Shown here: positions 35,541 through 47,881 of the stretch, piece after piece
Numbering within the stretch: the stretch's first letter is position 1
Layout of the letters: each line of letters begins with the position of its first letter
Assembly (NCBI GenBank): GCA_021014945.1
Contig: MU266367.1
Location: 93,772-157,771, forward strand
DNA length: 64,000 bases
Direction of reading: 5' to 3'
DNA from: Leucogyrophana mollusca
Taxonomy: Eukaryota; Basidiomycota; Agaricomycetes; Boletales
Program-made: the position numbers and the translations under genes
The notes under the pieces: generated by a model
Databases searched by the model: none
The model's input: only the letters and a program-made list of their open reading frames with translations
Told to the model about the DNA's origin: nothing

Positions 35541-36310
35541 TTGGTCACGTTGCTGCCGCAGGTGCGGACTAGGGGGAGTGGATCGGGACTGGTCACGGGC
35601 CTAGCACCTGTGTTCGATTTGATGCAGAGTCCTCAGTGCCGGGGTATTAAATCTTATATTTTTCCGCTGATTCCCAAGTGTCAGTGTGTCATTGAGCTAG
35701 CCATGATACGACTCAAACCAGACCTTGGTAAGGTTGTGGCGTGCCAGCAAGCAGGGCGCTGAAGCTTGTGTACGGCAATAAGGGTTGCGATGAGCACCAA
35801 ATGGTTACAGCAACTTTCAAAATTCGTGAGGGATACATACTTTGCGGCTCCAATGTTTTATCGTTTAATTTCTGCCTCGGCACAGCAACTGATCCGGGTT
35901 CGCTGACCGGGGGAGCTAATTGAGAACGAAATATATAATTGAGCTGAACGATAGGTCTTTGCCTATCTTCCACCTTGGGAGAATATTCCTACTACCTGCC
36001 CGCGTCGGAATGGGTGAGCTAGTATGAAGCGTAGCGTGTTCTCACCAACCTGTGGCGGAGTCATTAGTGCCGACGGTAGGTGTGAGGAGGGCAACCCACT
36101 CCAGAGTTACCCTCGCAGTGACTTCACAATCCCATCCCCCGTCCACCCGCACTAAACGCTTGGACGGCACACACTGGCTTAATTAACCAAGTGTATTATC
36201 AATACCATGCTAACCACACGAAGGGTCCAGCTTATTGCTGTTATCGGACATCTATTATCAATGTTGCATTCCCGTCGGCCATAGTCTGTCATACGCTGCA
36301 GACCGCCATC
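35541..36310. other. Intergenic, right edge of accessory region
   Basis: Short frames only; nothing recognised. Likely contains the 3' flank of SGT2. Confidence 0.5.
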
Positions 36311-37592
36311 TCATCTGCCGGGTCCAAATTGACTAGCACTATAGGTTGTCGTCAGTCGACTCAGTGCGAGGGTGCCAAGCCCTTGACTACTTACAGATTC
36401 CGTAGGGTAGGATCCGACATGATCTCCTCCATAGAAGGCATCCCACCACCGGACTGCATGCGTTCCATCTGAAGTTAAAACACGTAACATCAATCTCCCC
36501 GCGAGGACTTCGTCGACAACGGCAATGAAACACGCACCATGTTGGCGACAGCAGGGTTTGACATTAGGTTCGCCAGCCCACCGTTAGCCATCATTTGCTG
36601 GGCCATCTGCATCATCGCCGGGTTGTTCATCATGCTCGCGATATCGGGCATTCCACCGCCACCTCTTCCCATACCAGGCATGCCGCCCATATTCCTGAAC
36701 ATATCCGCCATCCCAGCCATACCACCAGGACCAGCACCTGCGGCCGGAGCCGCAGGGATGTCATCTTCGTGCATGAGTGGGGGTGGGCCGTCGTCCTCCT
36801 CGTCCTCGTCAGCAGGAATGCGGTCTTTGGCGCTCTGCAGGCCTGCTTTGAGGTTAGCATTTCCTGGATCAAGCTCGACACCTTTTTTGAAAGCAGCAGC
36901 TGCTGATTTGTAGTCTCCAAGGGTGTATTGTGCGTGCCTGCAAATAATGGTGGAAAAGGTCAACACGAGGTATCCACGAGTTGAGGAAACTGTACCCTAG
37001 ACGTGAGTAAGCCTTGACAAAAGTCGGATCCACTTCAATTGCCTGTTCAGCATCGAGCACAGCAGATGCATGGTCTCCTTTGCTCGCATGCGCAGCGGCA
37101 CGATTGGAGTAGTAAACAGGGTTTGTTGCATCGAGTGCGATGGCCTGGGTGTACGATTCAATAGCCTGATCATGTCGCTTTGCAGTCATGTGCGCATTCC
37201 CTGTCTGCTTCAGCCTCTCGGCTTTAGCTTTATCGTCTGCGGACGCTTGTTTGGACGAGGATGTCGAGGTAGACGCGGATGGTGGGGGCGGTGCAGATCC
37301 CACTTTATCCCGCGTCTTTAGAAAGACCTCGAAGATGGTTTGAAGCTTTGCAGGCTTTATACTGAGGCGATCGCGCTGCGTGTCGTCAGATGGGTCGACG
37401 CCAAATGCTTCACCTATGCATTGTACTGTCGGTGGTGCAGACATTGAGCGAGATATAGCGGCCGGAAAAATAGGAAAACGCACTAGCGACCTCAAGACCT
37501 TCTCTATCGTCCTGCTTCACTGTTCCATCTTCGATAGAAAGGTTGAGAAAGTCGATAATTGAAAGAACAAGCTGCTGTTTCTTATCCGCCAT
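36311..37592 (-). CDS. SGT2: SGT2/SGTA, TPR co-chaperone for tail-anchored proteins
   Basis: Cytosolic co-chaperone that hands tail-anchored membrane proteins to the GET pathway. Exons 37484-37592, 36996-37425, 36538-36937, 36395-36468 and 36311-36338 close to 347 codons (346 residues). The N-terminal dimerisation domain spans LVLSIIDFLNLSIED and VAIQCIGEAFGVDP. The three-TPR domain starts ERLKQTGNAHMTAKRHDQA. A Gly/Met-rich C-terminus has NPAMMQMAQQMMANGG and ends NLASQFGPGR, which needs the last small exon. Divergent from PRP19 with 125 bp between starts. Confidence 0.92.
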
Positions 37593-37717
37593 AGTAATGA
37601 GACTAGTAGAGGGCTAAAGCTGGCTGGTAAACAGTAGTCAACAAAAACATTTCCAAGGTTGACACCGACGTTGGACCAGGATCCCAACTCTAGTGCTTTC
37701 TAGTACTTTCGACTGCC

Positions 37718-39440
37718 ATGTTCTTCTGTGGTATATCTGGCGAGCCGCCCCAGGACCCTGTCGTGTCCGCAAAATCGGGCCATGTTTACGAGCGTCGGTT
37801 GATCACCAAATATATCAACGACAATGGCACGGACCCGCTTACTGGGGAGAAGCTGGAAGAGTCTGACCTACTAACAATTAAAGCCAGTAAGTTTGTGTTC
37901 TGCTATGCGATTATATACAGCGGAGACCACTTCTTTATGTATCGAGTGCCTTATTCTCAAACGCCTCGCTTCATTTCGCTGCTCGACTCGACAATTTGTC
38001 GACACCCTTTTTTCTAGAGGCTAACCCTGTGTAACAGATCCCAAGTCAGCTCCTCCACGACCCCCGACTGCATCCTCCATACCCGCGCTACTCCACACCC
38101 TTCAAAACGAATGGGACGCGCTTGTTTTGGAGACATTTGCATTGAAGCAGCAGTACAACTCGGCGCGCCAAGAGTTGAGTTACGCTCTGTATGCCCAAGA
38201 TGCTGCCAGCCGTGTCGTGGCTCGGCTTATCAGAGAGCGGGACGCTGCCCGAGAGTATGTTATCATATGTCTATGGTGCCACATGTTTTGCTGACACTGT
38301 GTTAGGGCCCTTGCGAATGTCCAGGCCACAATGGGCGTAACTCCTACACCCGGTGCCGCAGAGGACGTGGAAATGGGTGAAGAGAATGGAGCTCAGGAGG
38401 GCGCTCTTCCAAAGGAGGTCATCGACCAGATCGACGAGACACAGCAAGCTCTCTCGGCCACTCGCAAGAAGAGAAAGGCTCCAGCAGGATATACCACTGC
38501 TGCTGAAGTCAAGACATTCACTGCCAAGCATGCGATTCCCTCTTTGCATTCTGCATCGCCAGCAGGCATGACGTCCCTGGCTGTGTCACGCGTAAACCCC
38601 TCCCAGTTCTTGACTGGAGGGAACGACAAAATCGTACAGCTATACGACAGAAGCACTGACAAGGTCCTTGCTTCCCTCAAGGGTCATACCAAGCAAGTAA
38701 ACCACGTCGCATTCCGCGAACGTGACGGGGAAAATACACTGGTCCTTTCTGCTGGTGCGGACAAGATTGCCAAAATATGGTCACATGACACAGCATCTGG
38801 GGAGTATCTACCAAAATCGACGATCAGGTCCCACAAGGGAGAATTGACGGGCCTCGTCGTACATCCAACCTCGACCATATTTGCGCTTGCTTCTCTCGAC
38901 AAAACGTACTCTCTTCACGAACTTTCCAACTTCTCTCAGGTCTACCGCTCAGCTCCTGGGGAAGATGCATTCACGTCGTTAGCAATTCATCCTGACGGTG
39001 CTCTTCTTGCAGTCGGCACACCGTCATCCAAAATCCAGATCTCCGACATCCGCTCGGGAGCCGTCGCTGCACAAATCACACCTCCTGATGGCACGCCATT
39101 CAGCGTCAACTCTTTGTCATTCTCAGAAAACGGCTATCACCTCCTTGCGCCTGACAGCCTCTCTTCGGTTGCCATATGGGATCTCAGGAAGATGAAGATA
39201 ACACATTCTATCCCGTTGGGAGAAGGGTTCAAGGTGAACAAAGTCGCTTATGACTATAGTGCGCAGTATCTGGGTGTCGCGGGGAACGAAGGTGTTCGAG
39301 TGTTTGCCCACAAGAGTTGGGATGAACTTGTGCGGTTCGAGGAAGGCGGTGATGTGTCTGACTTGGTCTTTGGTGAGCAAGGGAAGGAGATCTGGGGTAC
39401 GAGTGGCAGAGAAGTTAGGATTTGGGGGTTGCCAGGTTGA
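37718..39440 (+). CDS. PRP19: PRP19, U-box ubiquitin ligase and splicing factor
   Basis: Core of the NineTeen complex of the spliceosome. Exons 37718-37886, 38038-38254, 38306-39440 close to 507 codons (506 residues), the usual length. The N-terminal U-box has [20 protein letters not shown]. The middle carries the tetramerisation coiled coil ([19 protein letters not shown]) and the C-terminal WD40 propeller has repeats such as [19 protein letters not shown]. The first intron (about 150 nt) is long for this window. Confidence 0.95.
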
Positions 39441-39931
39441 GTGTACAAGTGCAAACTTGCGCATGCGATGTTGTTATATCTTGCTGTATATCCTGTCCCT
39501 CATCTTCGAAAACCAAGCTAGCATCCCAGCCATGTTATCTTGCAGTAATTGTGGCTGCAGGACAGTACCAAGATAAATTCCCCCTGACTCTACCCAACTC
39601 GCCGTCAAATGCTTCAGCACAATTCGACGCAGGCAACTGGCTTCGTCAGGTGGGTCGGGACTGTCAATCTCCCCTTCATCAGTCTAACTTCATGCTCGAA
39701 TGAAAGTGTATTGGATATATGTAGTTGGTACATACAAATGCGTGAATGCGTGTCAGTGACAGCTAGAACCCGAAGAAAATAATGGTAATGTCAAATTATT
39801 GAAACAAATGGGGAGTGAAGGACAGCGTGGCGGTCGGAGCATAGTGCGAAAAGTGGAGAATAATGTCGTAGTCAGGCGTGATGAAAAATGCAAGGAGATC
39901 TAAGTACTAATACACGAGAATCCAAGACTCG
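39441..39931. other. Convergent 3' region, PRP19 and OPT genes
   Basis: No gene supported; probably the two 3' untranslated regions. Confidence 0.5.
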
Positions 39932-42653
39932 TTACCACGTCGAGGGACCGAACGTCTGCCCTGGCGGCATCACGTACAACGGCGTGCCCAACGCGTCTGC
40001 GGTGTTCATCCACGCAGTGTTCCCCCACCAGTTGAGGGTGATGCCACCCTTGGGCATCTGCACGCAGAAAAAGATGACGAGGAGGCTGAGCGCGACGCCA
40101 GCGTCGAGCGCAGCAGAGAGGATGTAGTTGTAGCGCATCCACCAGCGGAAGTGGTAGCGGCGCATGAACCACTGGAAGATGAATCCGACTAGGACCCATG
40201 ATGAGTAGTTCACACCGGTTGCCGGGGGCAATGCACCGAGGCCTGCGAAGAAAATGGGAATGTTGATGTATCGCCAATATGAGAGGGGGAAGCGGCGAGC
40301 GAGGTAGTAGAATGGGATTGGAAGAGCGGCGCCGACGAGGAAGAACCAGAGGAGGGGGTTATACGGGCTGCCAGGACTAAAGAGGCGGGCGGGACCAACG
40401 CCGCCCCAGATCAAAGACGCTGTCGCAAATGTTTCTGTGGAGGGGCAAATGAAGAACTGTGCCTGAGTCGGCGTGCAGATATCTGCGATATTTGCAAACA
40501 TCCAGTCTTGGACAAGGATAACGACGAAGCTGCTGAGGAAAGCGGCGAGGACTTGTGCAGCAAACATGAGACGTGGGGGAATCTTCATGTAGTGGCCGAG
40601 CTTGAGGTCTCCTGAGAACCCAACGGCCTGGTTCGTCCCGATGTAGGCGACTGCCTTGAAGATCATGTTCGCAACCGGCTTCCCAGGAACCAAATAACCT
40701 CCAATCATCTCGTGCAAGACCTGCAACGCGATCTGCTGGTTGGTGATGGCCTGAAGCATGCCGACAGGAACAGATAGGAGGGCAGCGATGGCCATTGCGA
40801 GACAGGTCGCCCAGACTGGCAGCTCGGTGGGGAATATTTCTACCGCAACGAAGAGCAGAATAACCATGGAGCAGCCAAGGATCGCATACCATAGGTGGGG
40901 TACCTCTGGGTAAGCCTGCATGAGACGGGCGTGTACATCGCGTTCATCCTTGAGGGAACTTCTGAACCTCCTGATGATATCACGACGGTACCACACTGCA
41001 GAAACACGACGTAAATACAAGGGTCTGACAGAAAGGTGATGGACCCACAGAAAGTATGCACGACAAGGGAGGTGAAGGCTGCGAAGGAGACTCCGTATGC
41101 AACCGATAGCGTGGCAGGGATAAAAACCGGGGAGTACGCCGTGTACTTGGCCGCATCAAACTGACTGTTGGTGACAATCTGCGTGGGATCATATGGCAAA
41201 CCAGTGTTGTCGAAAGATTGGTACGACGACATTGGCAGATATGCTGTGAAGAACGTGTTGGTGTCTGTCGAGTGGAAGTGTCAGAGGATCCTTGCACCAA
41301 AAATGAAGATGACCCACAGTAAATAACCGGGGCGATGATCCAGATACAGATGAGAAGGCCTGCTCCAGTGTTTGCCTCCGACCACCACTGTTAAAGATAA
41401 TCGATCAGGATCATCCCATTATGAAACGAAATGAGGAAGCCTTACCGGAGTGACCAGGGGACTGCCGATATACGAGATCATGGACCAATCGAAAGTCAAG
41501 AGACCCATGCCAAGACCGGTGGAAGTCCCAAATAGCGAGTTGACAACAACGTTGTTAGGAGCGATCCAGCAGACCCAGTTGAAAACACTGAGGCCCGTCC
41601 ACAGGTACCCAGGCACCCAATACCAGACGAAACTGCATGCCATGGCGATGCAGAAGAACTTCTCGCGAGAGATGTGGCGGCGCTCAGCCTGACCATAGGT
41701 CTTGTGCAAGGTATTGAACAAGGCAGAGCTGACAAGTGCACCGGGCCAGATCATGCTGCTAGGGTAGACGAGGAACTGGCGGAGGAGACCCCCAAGGGCG
41801 AAACCGAGGAGCTGGATCGAGAGAGTGAGGCACATCTGGTAGGAGAACGTGACGGTTTGGTTGTAAAACACCCGTTGGGTTGCAATGATGTCCGTGGCAT
41901 ATGCACCGCTAACGACCACATTGGCCATGACGGTGATAAGGACATGTTCCTTGATATTGAATGGGCCGGGGTTGAGCGACCATACGTAGCCGAAAGTGCG
42001 GAAACGGGTGGTGGGAAGGATACGCTCAAGACCCTTTCCGAGCGGGAGAGCCGTTAACTGTGCGACAATTCCGGTAACAATGACCGAGGGGTCTAAGAGA
42101 AAACTCGTCAACGGAGAAATGAGGAGGGTTTAGGGGTGACTGACATCGCATAGAAAACACCTGGTTCATAGCAGACACCGCGATGGTGTAGAATATCCCA
42201 AGCACCCACATCCGGAACGTATTCACGGGCATGGTGGGGTCATCGATACTGGATACCGCAGCCCTGACCTCAGGGTAGGGTGATTCGCTGTACGACGGTT
42301 AGCGAGGGATATTGTGGGGTAGAAAGACGTCCTCACTCGTCATACTCAAACGCAGACGCTGGTGTCTCGGCTCTCGAGTATCGCGACGACTCAGCGCGGG
42401 ACTCTGTGTCAAAATCCGAAGTGGCAGTAGAATAGTCTACCGACAGCGCCGCTGCCTTTTTGTGCTCCATCTCGTAAGACTCAACATCGGTGCTAGAGGA
42501 GCGAGGGGAAGAGGGGTCATTGTGGTAATCGTAGTTGGGATCGTTGAGATGCTCCATGAGGAAGTCCACATCCTCGGGGACGTCGGGCACCGCCCTCGCG
42601 CGCAAGGTGGGGAGGGTTATGTTGGCCGCGCTACTGAATGCCTTGGTCTCCAT
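39932..42653 (-). CDS. OPT-family small oligopeptide transporter
   Basis: Proton-coupled plasma-membrane importer of short peptides. The cytosolic N-terminus is Ser/Asp-rich (VPEDVDFLMEHLNDP), followed by about a dozen hydrophobic segments. Family signatures are present: LNPGPFNIKEHVLITVMANV near 41940 and HYMKIPPRLMFAAQVLA near 40590. The C-terminus contains SYWRYINIPIFFAGLGALPP and ends QTFGPSTW. Several introns interrupt the gene (for example near 42300, 42120, 41400 and 41000). It is next to the TauD-like gene; both could serve nitrogen or sulfur scavenging but this is only suggested by proximity. Confidence 0.9.
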
Positions 42654-44032
42654 GTCGAGACCGACTCAATCTCAGGCTAGGGTATGAGCAGAAATAGATG
42701 CAGTCGACGCTGGAGCACAAAAGGCTGAACGGACGGGCTCGAACAAAAAACGGGGGGGAGGAAAAGCAGTTGGTCATTTCCACGAGATTTCGTGGCCTTT
42801 TGAGTGCAGCCGGCTACAGCTCGCTCATCCACATCTCGGTGTCCATTCCACAGGTGGACGTGATGAATTCCCAGTTTGGAAATAGCCACCACCTTGGGAG
42901 GACTTCCGGACCCTGTCCCTCATAAGACAATTGAGAGACAATAGGCCTAATTAGACATGGTCCACCGACGAGACAAAAAGCTGGGAGAGTAGCGAAAGGT
43001 GATCGGCAAAGCGAAACTTTATTTCCTCGTGACATCTGAAGTGTCGCTGCTAATACTTAGATACCACTTACTTGGTATATCCAGCAAATCTCCTCAACCA
43101 TGTCTATCCATCATGGTTAATATCATAGTATGGAGGTCAGGAGTCTGTACTGAGCGTCACAGCGCCAAAGACGGTGGTAGCTCGCCATTGAGGCGTGCCA
43201 GATGGGGCATGCGGCCAAGAAAGAAGATGCGCCCCGAGCGGCGGAATGGTTCATTGCAGGGCGGCTTTTGTTGTATTCTGAGACGTCGACCTGGCTTATT
43301 GTTTCGGGAAGAAGACAGCTCCAAGTTGGGTTCAAGCGAAGACAATAAGAACAATATTGCATCCGAGCGACCCAGATGGGTTGATTTTCTTAATCACGTG
43401 GTTGTGTCACGTCGACGCGTCGACTCTTTTCCATAATCTTAGTCTATTCCACCATCAGGTGTCAACGGAACACAAGTGTAAGCTAAAGGGCTCAGGATAT
43501 AGACGGATTGAAAGCCGAATCCAGCTTTATGTGCCAGTAGGTAATGGACATGCTCTTTATGACCACTTCATTCTACAAATCCTCAATCGGGACATGATCA
43601 CACCATTCGGTCTGCGGGTGATCTGACGGTGGACTGACACAGGAGATAATTGCGTCGGGTGCGCGTTTGTGGTGATAGATTTGCTGTAAATGAGCATATT
43701 CCCCGACTAGCCATCGATACTTTCGGCGCCGAGCGACTGTAGTGGCCGTTAGCTTCCTAAGTTTTCAACGGCGTACGTTACATCGCGAATGCCTCTGTAA
43801 TCGGGACCGTCTAAGTCTAGCGAGAAGTCAAGCTGCGAAGCATTCAATCGAGTCAATCCCTCCACCGTCCCGGTAAGCCAAAAATATAACACGTCACGGG
43901 TCTCAGCAATGACGACTTTCGTGCGGAAGATTACGAATATCTGTATCACGTTCCTCCACAGCCAGACTGAAAACCGTGAGGCGCGAGGTCGAAGTCCTTG
44001 CGAGATAGCCAGCCCACATTGAGTTGTTTGAA
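42654..44032. other. Intergenic between OPT and TauD-like genes
   Basis: About 1.4 kb divergent promoter region. CACGTG at 43395-43400 is followed closely by a GTCGACGCGTCGAC palindrome (about 43411-43424). No protein gene supported. Confidence 0.45.
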
Positions 44033-45503
44033 ATGTCCACCGTCGAAACGATCAGCGAGACCACGCAATCTGTTGCAGCGCTGTCCCTCCGTTCGGCTTC
44101 GGAGGGTACCAAGGCGGAACAGCCGGAATCGTACCGATACGCACATCTGCTCCCACATTTCTCCCCTGCTCATTATCCGCCGCTCGTACCATTCGAACAC
44201 GTTGACCCCGGATCCCGCGCGCTCAAACACGCTGATCCCCGCGCATTCCTCGCAAATGCCAGTAGTGTGGTCGAGTTAACTCCCAGGCTGGGTACCGAGG
44301 TCCGTGGTGTGAGTCTCGCTGGGCTTGATAGTGATGGAAGGGACCAATTGGCTCTGGAGGTGAGTCAACGGCTTTTGATAGAAGATAGAGTTGTGCATTG
44401 TGCTGACAACACGACCGGAAGGTTGCGAGGAGGGGGCTGATGGTGTTCAGGGACCAAGGGGAGTTTATAGATAAGGGGCCTGAAGCTTACCTTGAGTGGG
44501 GAAGGCATTTCGGCAGGTGAGTGACTCTATCCTTTGTTCGACTTATCGAGATATAGTTCTCGGCCCCTCAGTCGTCACCTGCCCCTGAAACGAAATAACT
44601 CTGATTAATCTCGCCCACGCAGATTGCACGTCCATCCTACATCAGGTCATCCCAAAGATTACCCCCAGATCCATCTCGTATACCGGTAAGCGAGTTCACA
44701 AGTTTACCGCTCTCAAAACTGGAAGCTTGACTCACCCATTATCACAGGGATGCCAACTCGACCTTCAACTTCGAAATAAACGACAGCATCACCTCGACTG
44801 TCTGGCATTCTGACGTCTCGTACGAGCTGCAGCCCCCAGGACTCACCACGTTTTTCCTCCTCTCGCAGCCGACTACAGGGGGCGATACGCTCTTCACGTC
44901 GCAAGTCTCGACGCTTAAGAAGCTCTCTCCATCGTTCGTAGCGTTCTTGCGCACGCTCAGCGCTGTGCACTCCGGTGTCGAGCAAGCCGAGTTCTCCCGT
45001 TCAGGGAAAAGGGGCGGTATCGTGAGACGTGAGCCAGTGGAACACGTCCACCCACTGGTCAGACGCCATCCCGTCACAGGAGACGAGGCGCTGTATGTTA
45101 ACAAGCAGTTTACACGCCGCATCGTAGGCCTGAAGAAGGAGGAGTCCGGTATGTGCATCCCACCTGCATGATCTTCCTTCGGCGCTTACAGACGAATGTA
45201 ACCTCGATCAGAGACGATCCTAAAGTTCCTATATGATCATATCGATAGAAGTGGGGACCTCCAGGCTCGCGTTAAATGGGAGCCCGGCACTGTTGTGCTT
45301 TGGGACAACCGGGTAACGGCACATGTGCGTATACGTTTGAACCTGACGACTTCTGCGACCAACTCACCATGATCGCGACGGGTTTGTTTTAGTCCGCGAT
45401 CGTCGACTACGGTGAATCGAAGGAACGCCGTCATGGAGCGCGCATTACTCCGCAGGCAGAAAGGCCTATCCCTGCACTCGAGGGACTCGAGCTTCCTCAA
45501 TAA
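44033..45503 (+). CDS. TauD/TfdA-family Fe(II)/2-oxoglutarate dioxygenase
   Basis: Fungal members oxidise sulfonates such as taurine or related small molecules. Six exons: 44033-44359, 44422-44516, 44623-44685, 44748-45148, 45212-45324, 45393-45503. The iron-binding HxD is in VWHSDVSYEL, the distal His in NRVTAH (codon at the end of exon 5), and the 2-oxoglutarate Arg is likely in RRHGARITPQ. The N-terminal LTPRLGTEVRGVSLAGL and VARRGLMVFRDQGEF are typical. The start is the ATG of MSTVET. Substrate not determinable from sequence. Confidence 0.9.
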
Positions 45504-45783
45504 AGTGGATATGATCCACCATATATGTACCAAATGAGATGAGGGCTGTAAATTTATCAGCATGATTTATACTTGTGTATTGGTAGAGAATGAACCCATG
45601 AATATGTCCCCTCACTGTTTGCGAGAGAGGACAATTCTGAGAGGTGGAGTTGAGCGACTCCATGGTAATCGTCTTTTCCAAAAGCGCGGTCAGCTCAGGC
45701 CTCGCGAGCTTGACGATTGCCGCTTTACTCGCACGTTCTCTCTCAACGCCTTCTTACCCTCGTTCCTCATAAGTTAGACGGCC

Positions 45784-47648
45784 ATGTCGCCGAATTCACG
45801 AATCCTATATCTTGTTTATTGCGGTATTGCGGTGACGGTCCTCAAAGAATTTAATGTTGTCGTTACCGAGCCGTACATGGTGCGCGTCCTCGAGGAGTAA
45901 CAAGAATGTTGCTCACAGCGCTCTCTGATTAACCAGGACGAGCCCTTCCACGTCCCTCAAGCGCTGGCGTACTGCAGGGGAGAGTGGACGACATGGGACC
46001 CAAAAATCACGACTCCACCAGGATTGTATGTTAGAGTCCATGCTGCTACAAACGCCTACTGAAACGCCGACATACGTGGTGCTCGAAGATACCTACTCAG
46101 CGTGTTGCTGCATCGTGTATTCATGTTTCGGTGCAACCTTCCGCTGCTTCGCCTCACGACGATGCTCACACTCCTTGCACTCCCGCTCGTTCTTTCTCGC
46201 CTTGTCTCATTCCACCAGCGCCGTCGGCCTCCACCGCTCCTCGCGCCTTTGACGGAAGCCATCGTCTTGTCAAGCTTCCCAATTGCTTGGTTCTTTGGCT
46301 TTCTTTACTACACCGAGGTTCCGAGCCTAGTCTCGGTCCTTTGCACAGTCGTTGCCGCAACGCAGGGCCAGCACTGGTTGGCTGCTCTGGTTTGTGCTCC
46401 ATTGCATCTGTCATCGTCAAGGATGTGTCTTAACGGGTGATGGGACATTCCTAGCTAGGCCTCGTGAGCTGTCTGTTTCGGCAGAATAATATCGTTTGGG
46501 TGCTGTACGCATATGCCGCGAGCCAGCTCATGCGTCTGCGGTTCAAACGTGGGGCCGTGGTATTATATGACCCTCTTGCACTCACCGCGGGCCCCGGTAC
46601 GTCCCAAATCGCCGGGCAATAATATTCAACTAATGCGTTTCTGATACAGGTGATCTCATACGATCGATCACGAGTGCCCCCAACGCCTTGCGTGAGCTAC
46701 TCCCCGCGTTCGTGCCTTATGCCCTTGTCCTCGCGGCCTTTGGTGGTTTTGTGAAGTGGAATGGAGGCATCGTGCTGGGTGCGTGTTCATCAAATACTTC
46801 CTGTGCTATACTACAAATGCTATGTGTGGAACTCATCCAATTTGGTGTTACAGGCGACAAGTCGAACCATGTCCCTGCCTTCCACGTTCCGCAGCTGTAC
46901 TACTTCATATCTTTCGCCACTATGATGGGTTGGCCTGCTCTGTTGTGGGGTGAAGGAGGCCTGCGTGGGGTCATGAGCGAGGTGAAGGCCCGTATGTTTG
47001 GCGGCAAACGGTATGTTCATCGGTGGACAACACCATGCGCCGAGTCATCTGAGTCTTATGAACAGGAGAAGCTTACTCACTGCGCTGATATCGGTGCTCA
47101 TGGCCGTCACTATTCACCGCTTTACGTTTGTCCTTTCTCCTCATTCACTGTGCAAACTCAACTTAAATACATCATTTACGCCTCGACGCACGCAACAGGA
47201 TTCACCACCCGTTCCTTCTTTCCGATAATAGGCACTACACCTTCTACGTATGGCGACGGGTATTCATGGTGCATCCTCTTGCTCCATATTTGTTTATACC
47301 AGGGTACCAGGCATGTGCGTGGGCCTGGTGGCTTCGCGTAGGTGCGTCCGACCATTTTGTATATTGAAAGGATATTCGGGGCACTGACATATGGATACTC
47401 CAGCCCGTGACCAGTCACTCCTGCAGACACTGATCCTGCCCATTCTCATTGTGCCCACACTGCTACCGACACCATTGCTTGAGCCACGCTACTTCTTGGT
47501 GCCCTATATTCTACTGCGAGCTCAGGTCGGAGACGTACGCCCTTCTGGCGTGGTTGTTGAGGGGCTTTGGTACGCGGTTATAAACGCTGCGACTACGTGG
47601 GTGTTCTTGTACAAGGAGCGAGAGGGTGTTGGTAGATTTATGTGGTGA
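45784..47648 (+). CDS. ALG10: ALG10, dolichyl-P-Glc alpha-1,2-glucosyltransferase
   Basis: ER membrane enzyme adding the last glucose to the lipid-linked N-glycan precursor. Exon 1 encodes a membrane segment and EPYM, spliced to [17 protein letters not shown] and [11 protein letters not shown], the conserved lumenal loop. Further hallmarks are [18 protein letters not shown] (around 47200) and [17 protein letters not shown] near the C-terminus. Many short introns break it; outer limits are firm, inner borders partly unverified. It follows the TauD-like gene by 280 bp on the same strand. Confidence 0.88.
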
Positions 47649-47881
47649 AATAGAGCAATAAACATAGGGACCTATGTCCGCAAACAAAGCCACACGCGTG
47701 TTGTTATGCGGAATTGAGGGCGAAGCGAAGATGCCCACGGTTGATGATACAACGCTACGAACCTTTACGAACCTGAATCTGAAACTCAAAGAGAACTTCA
47801 CATTTACTTCACATCCCAATCACACAAAACTATTACAAGCTGTAACATTCACATTATAACCCCACAGTGCTCCCAACGGAC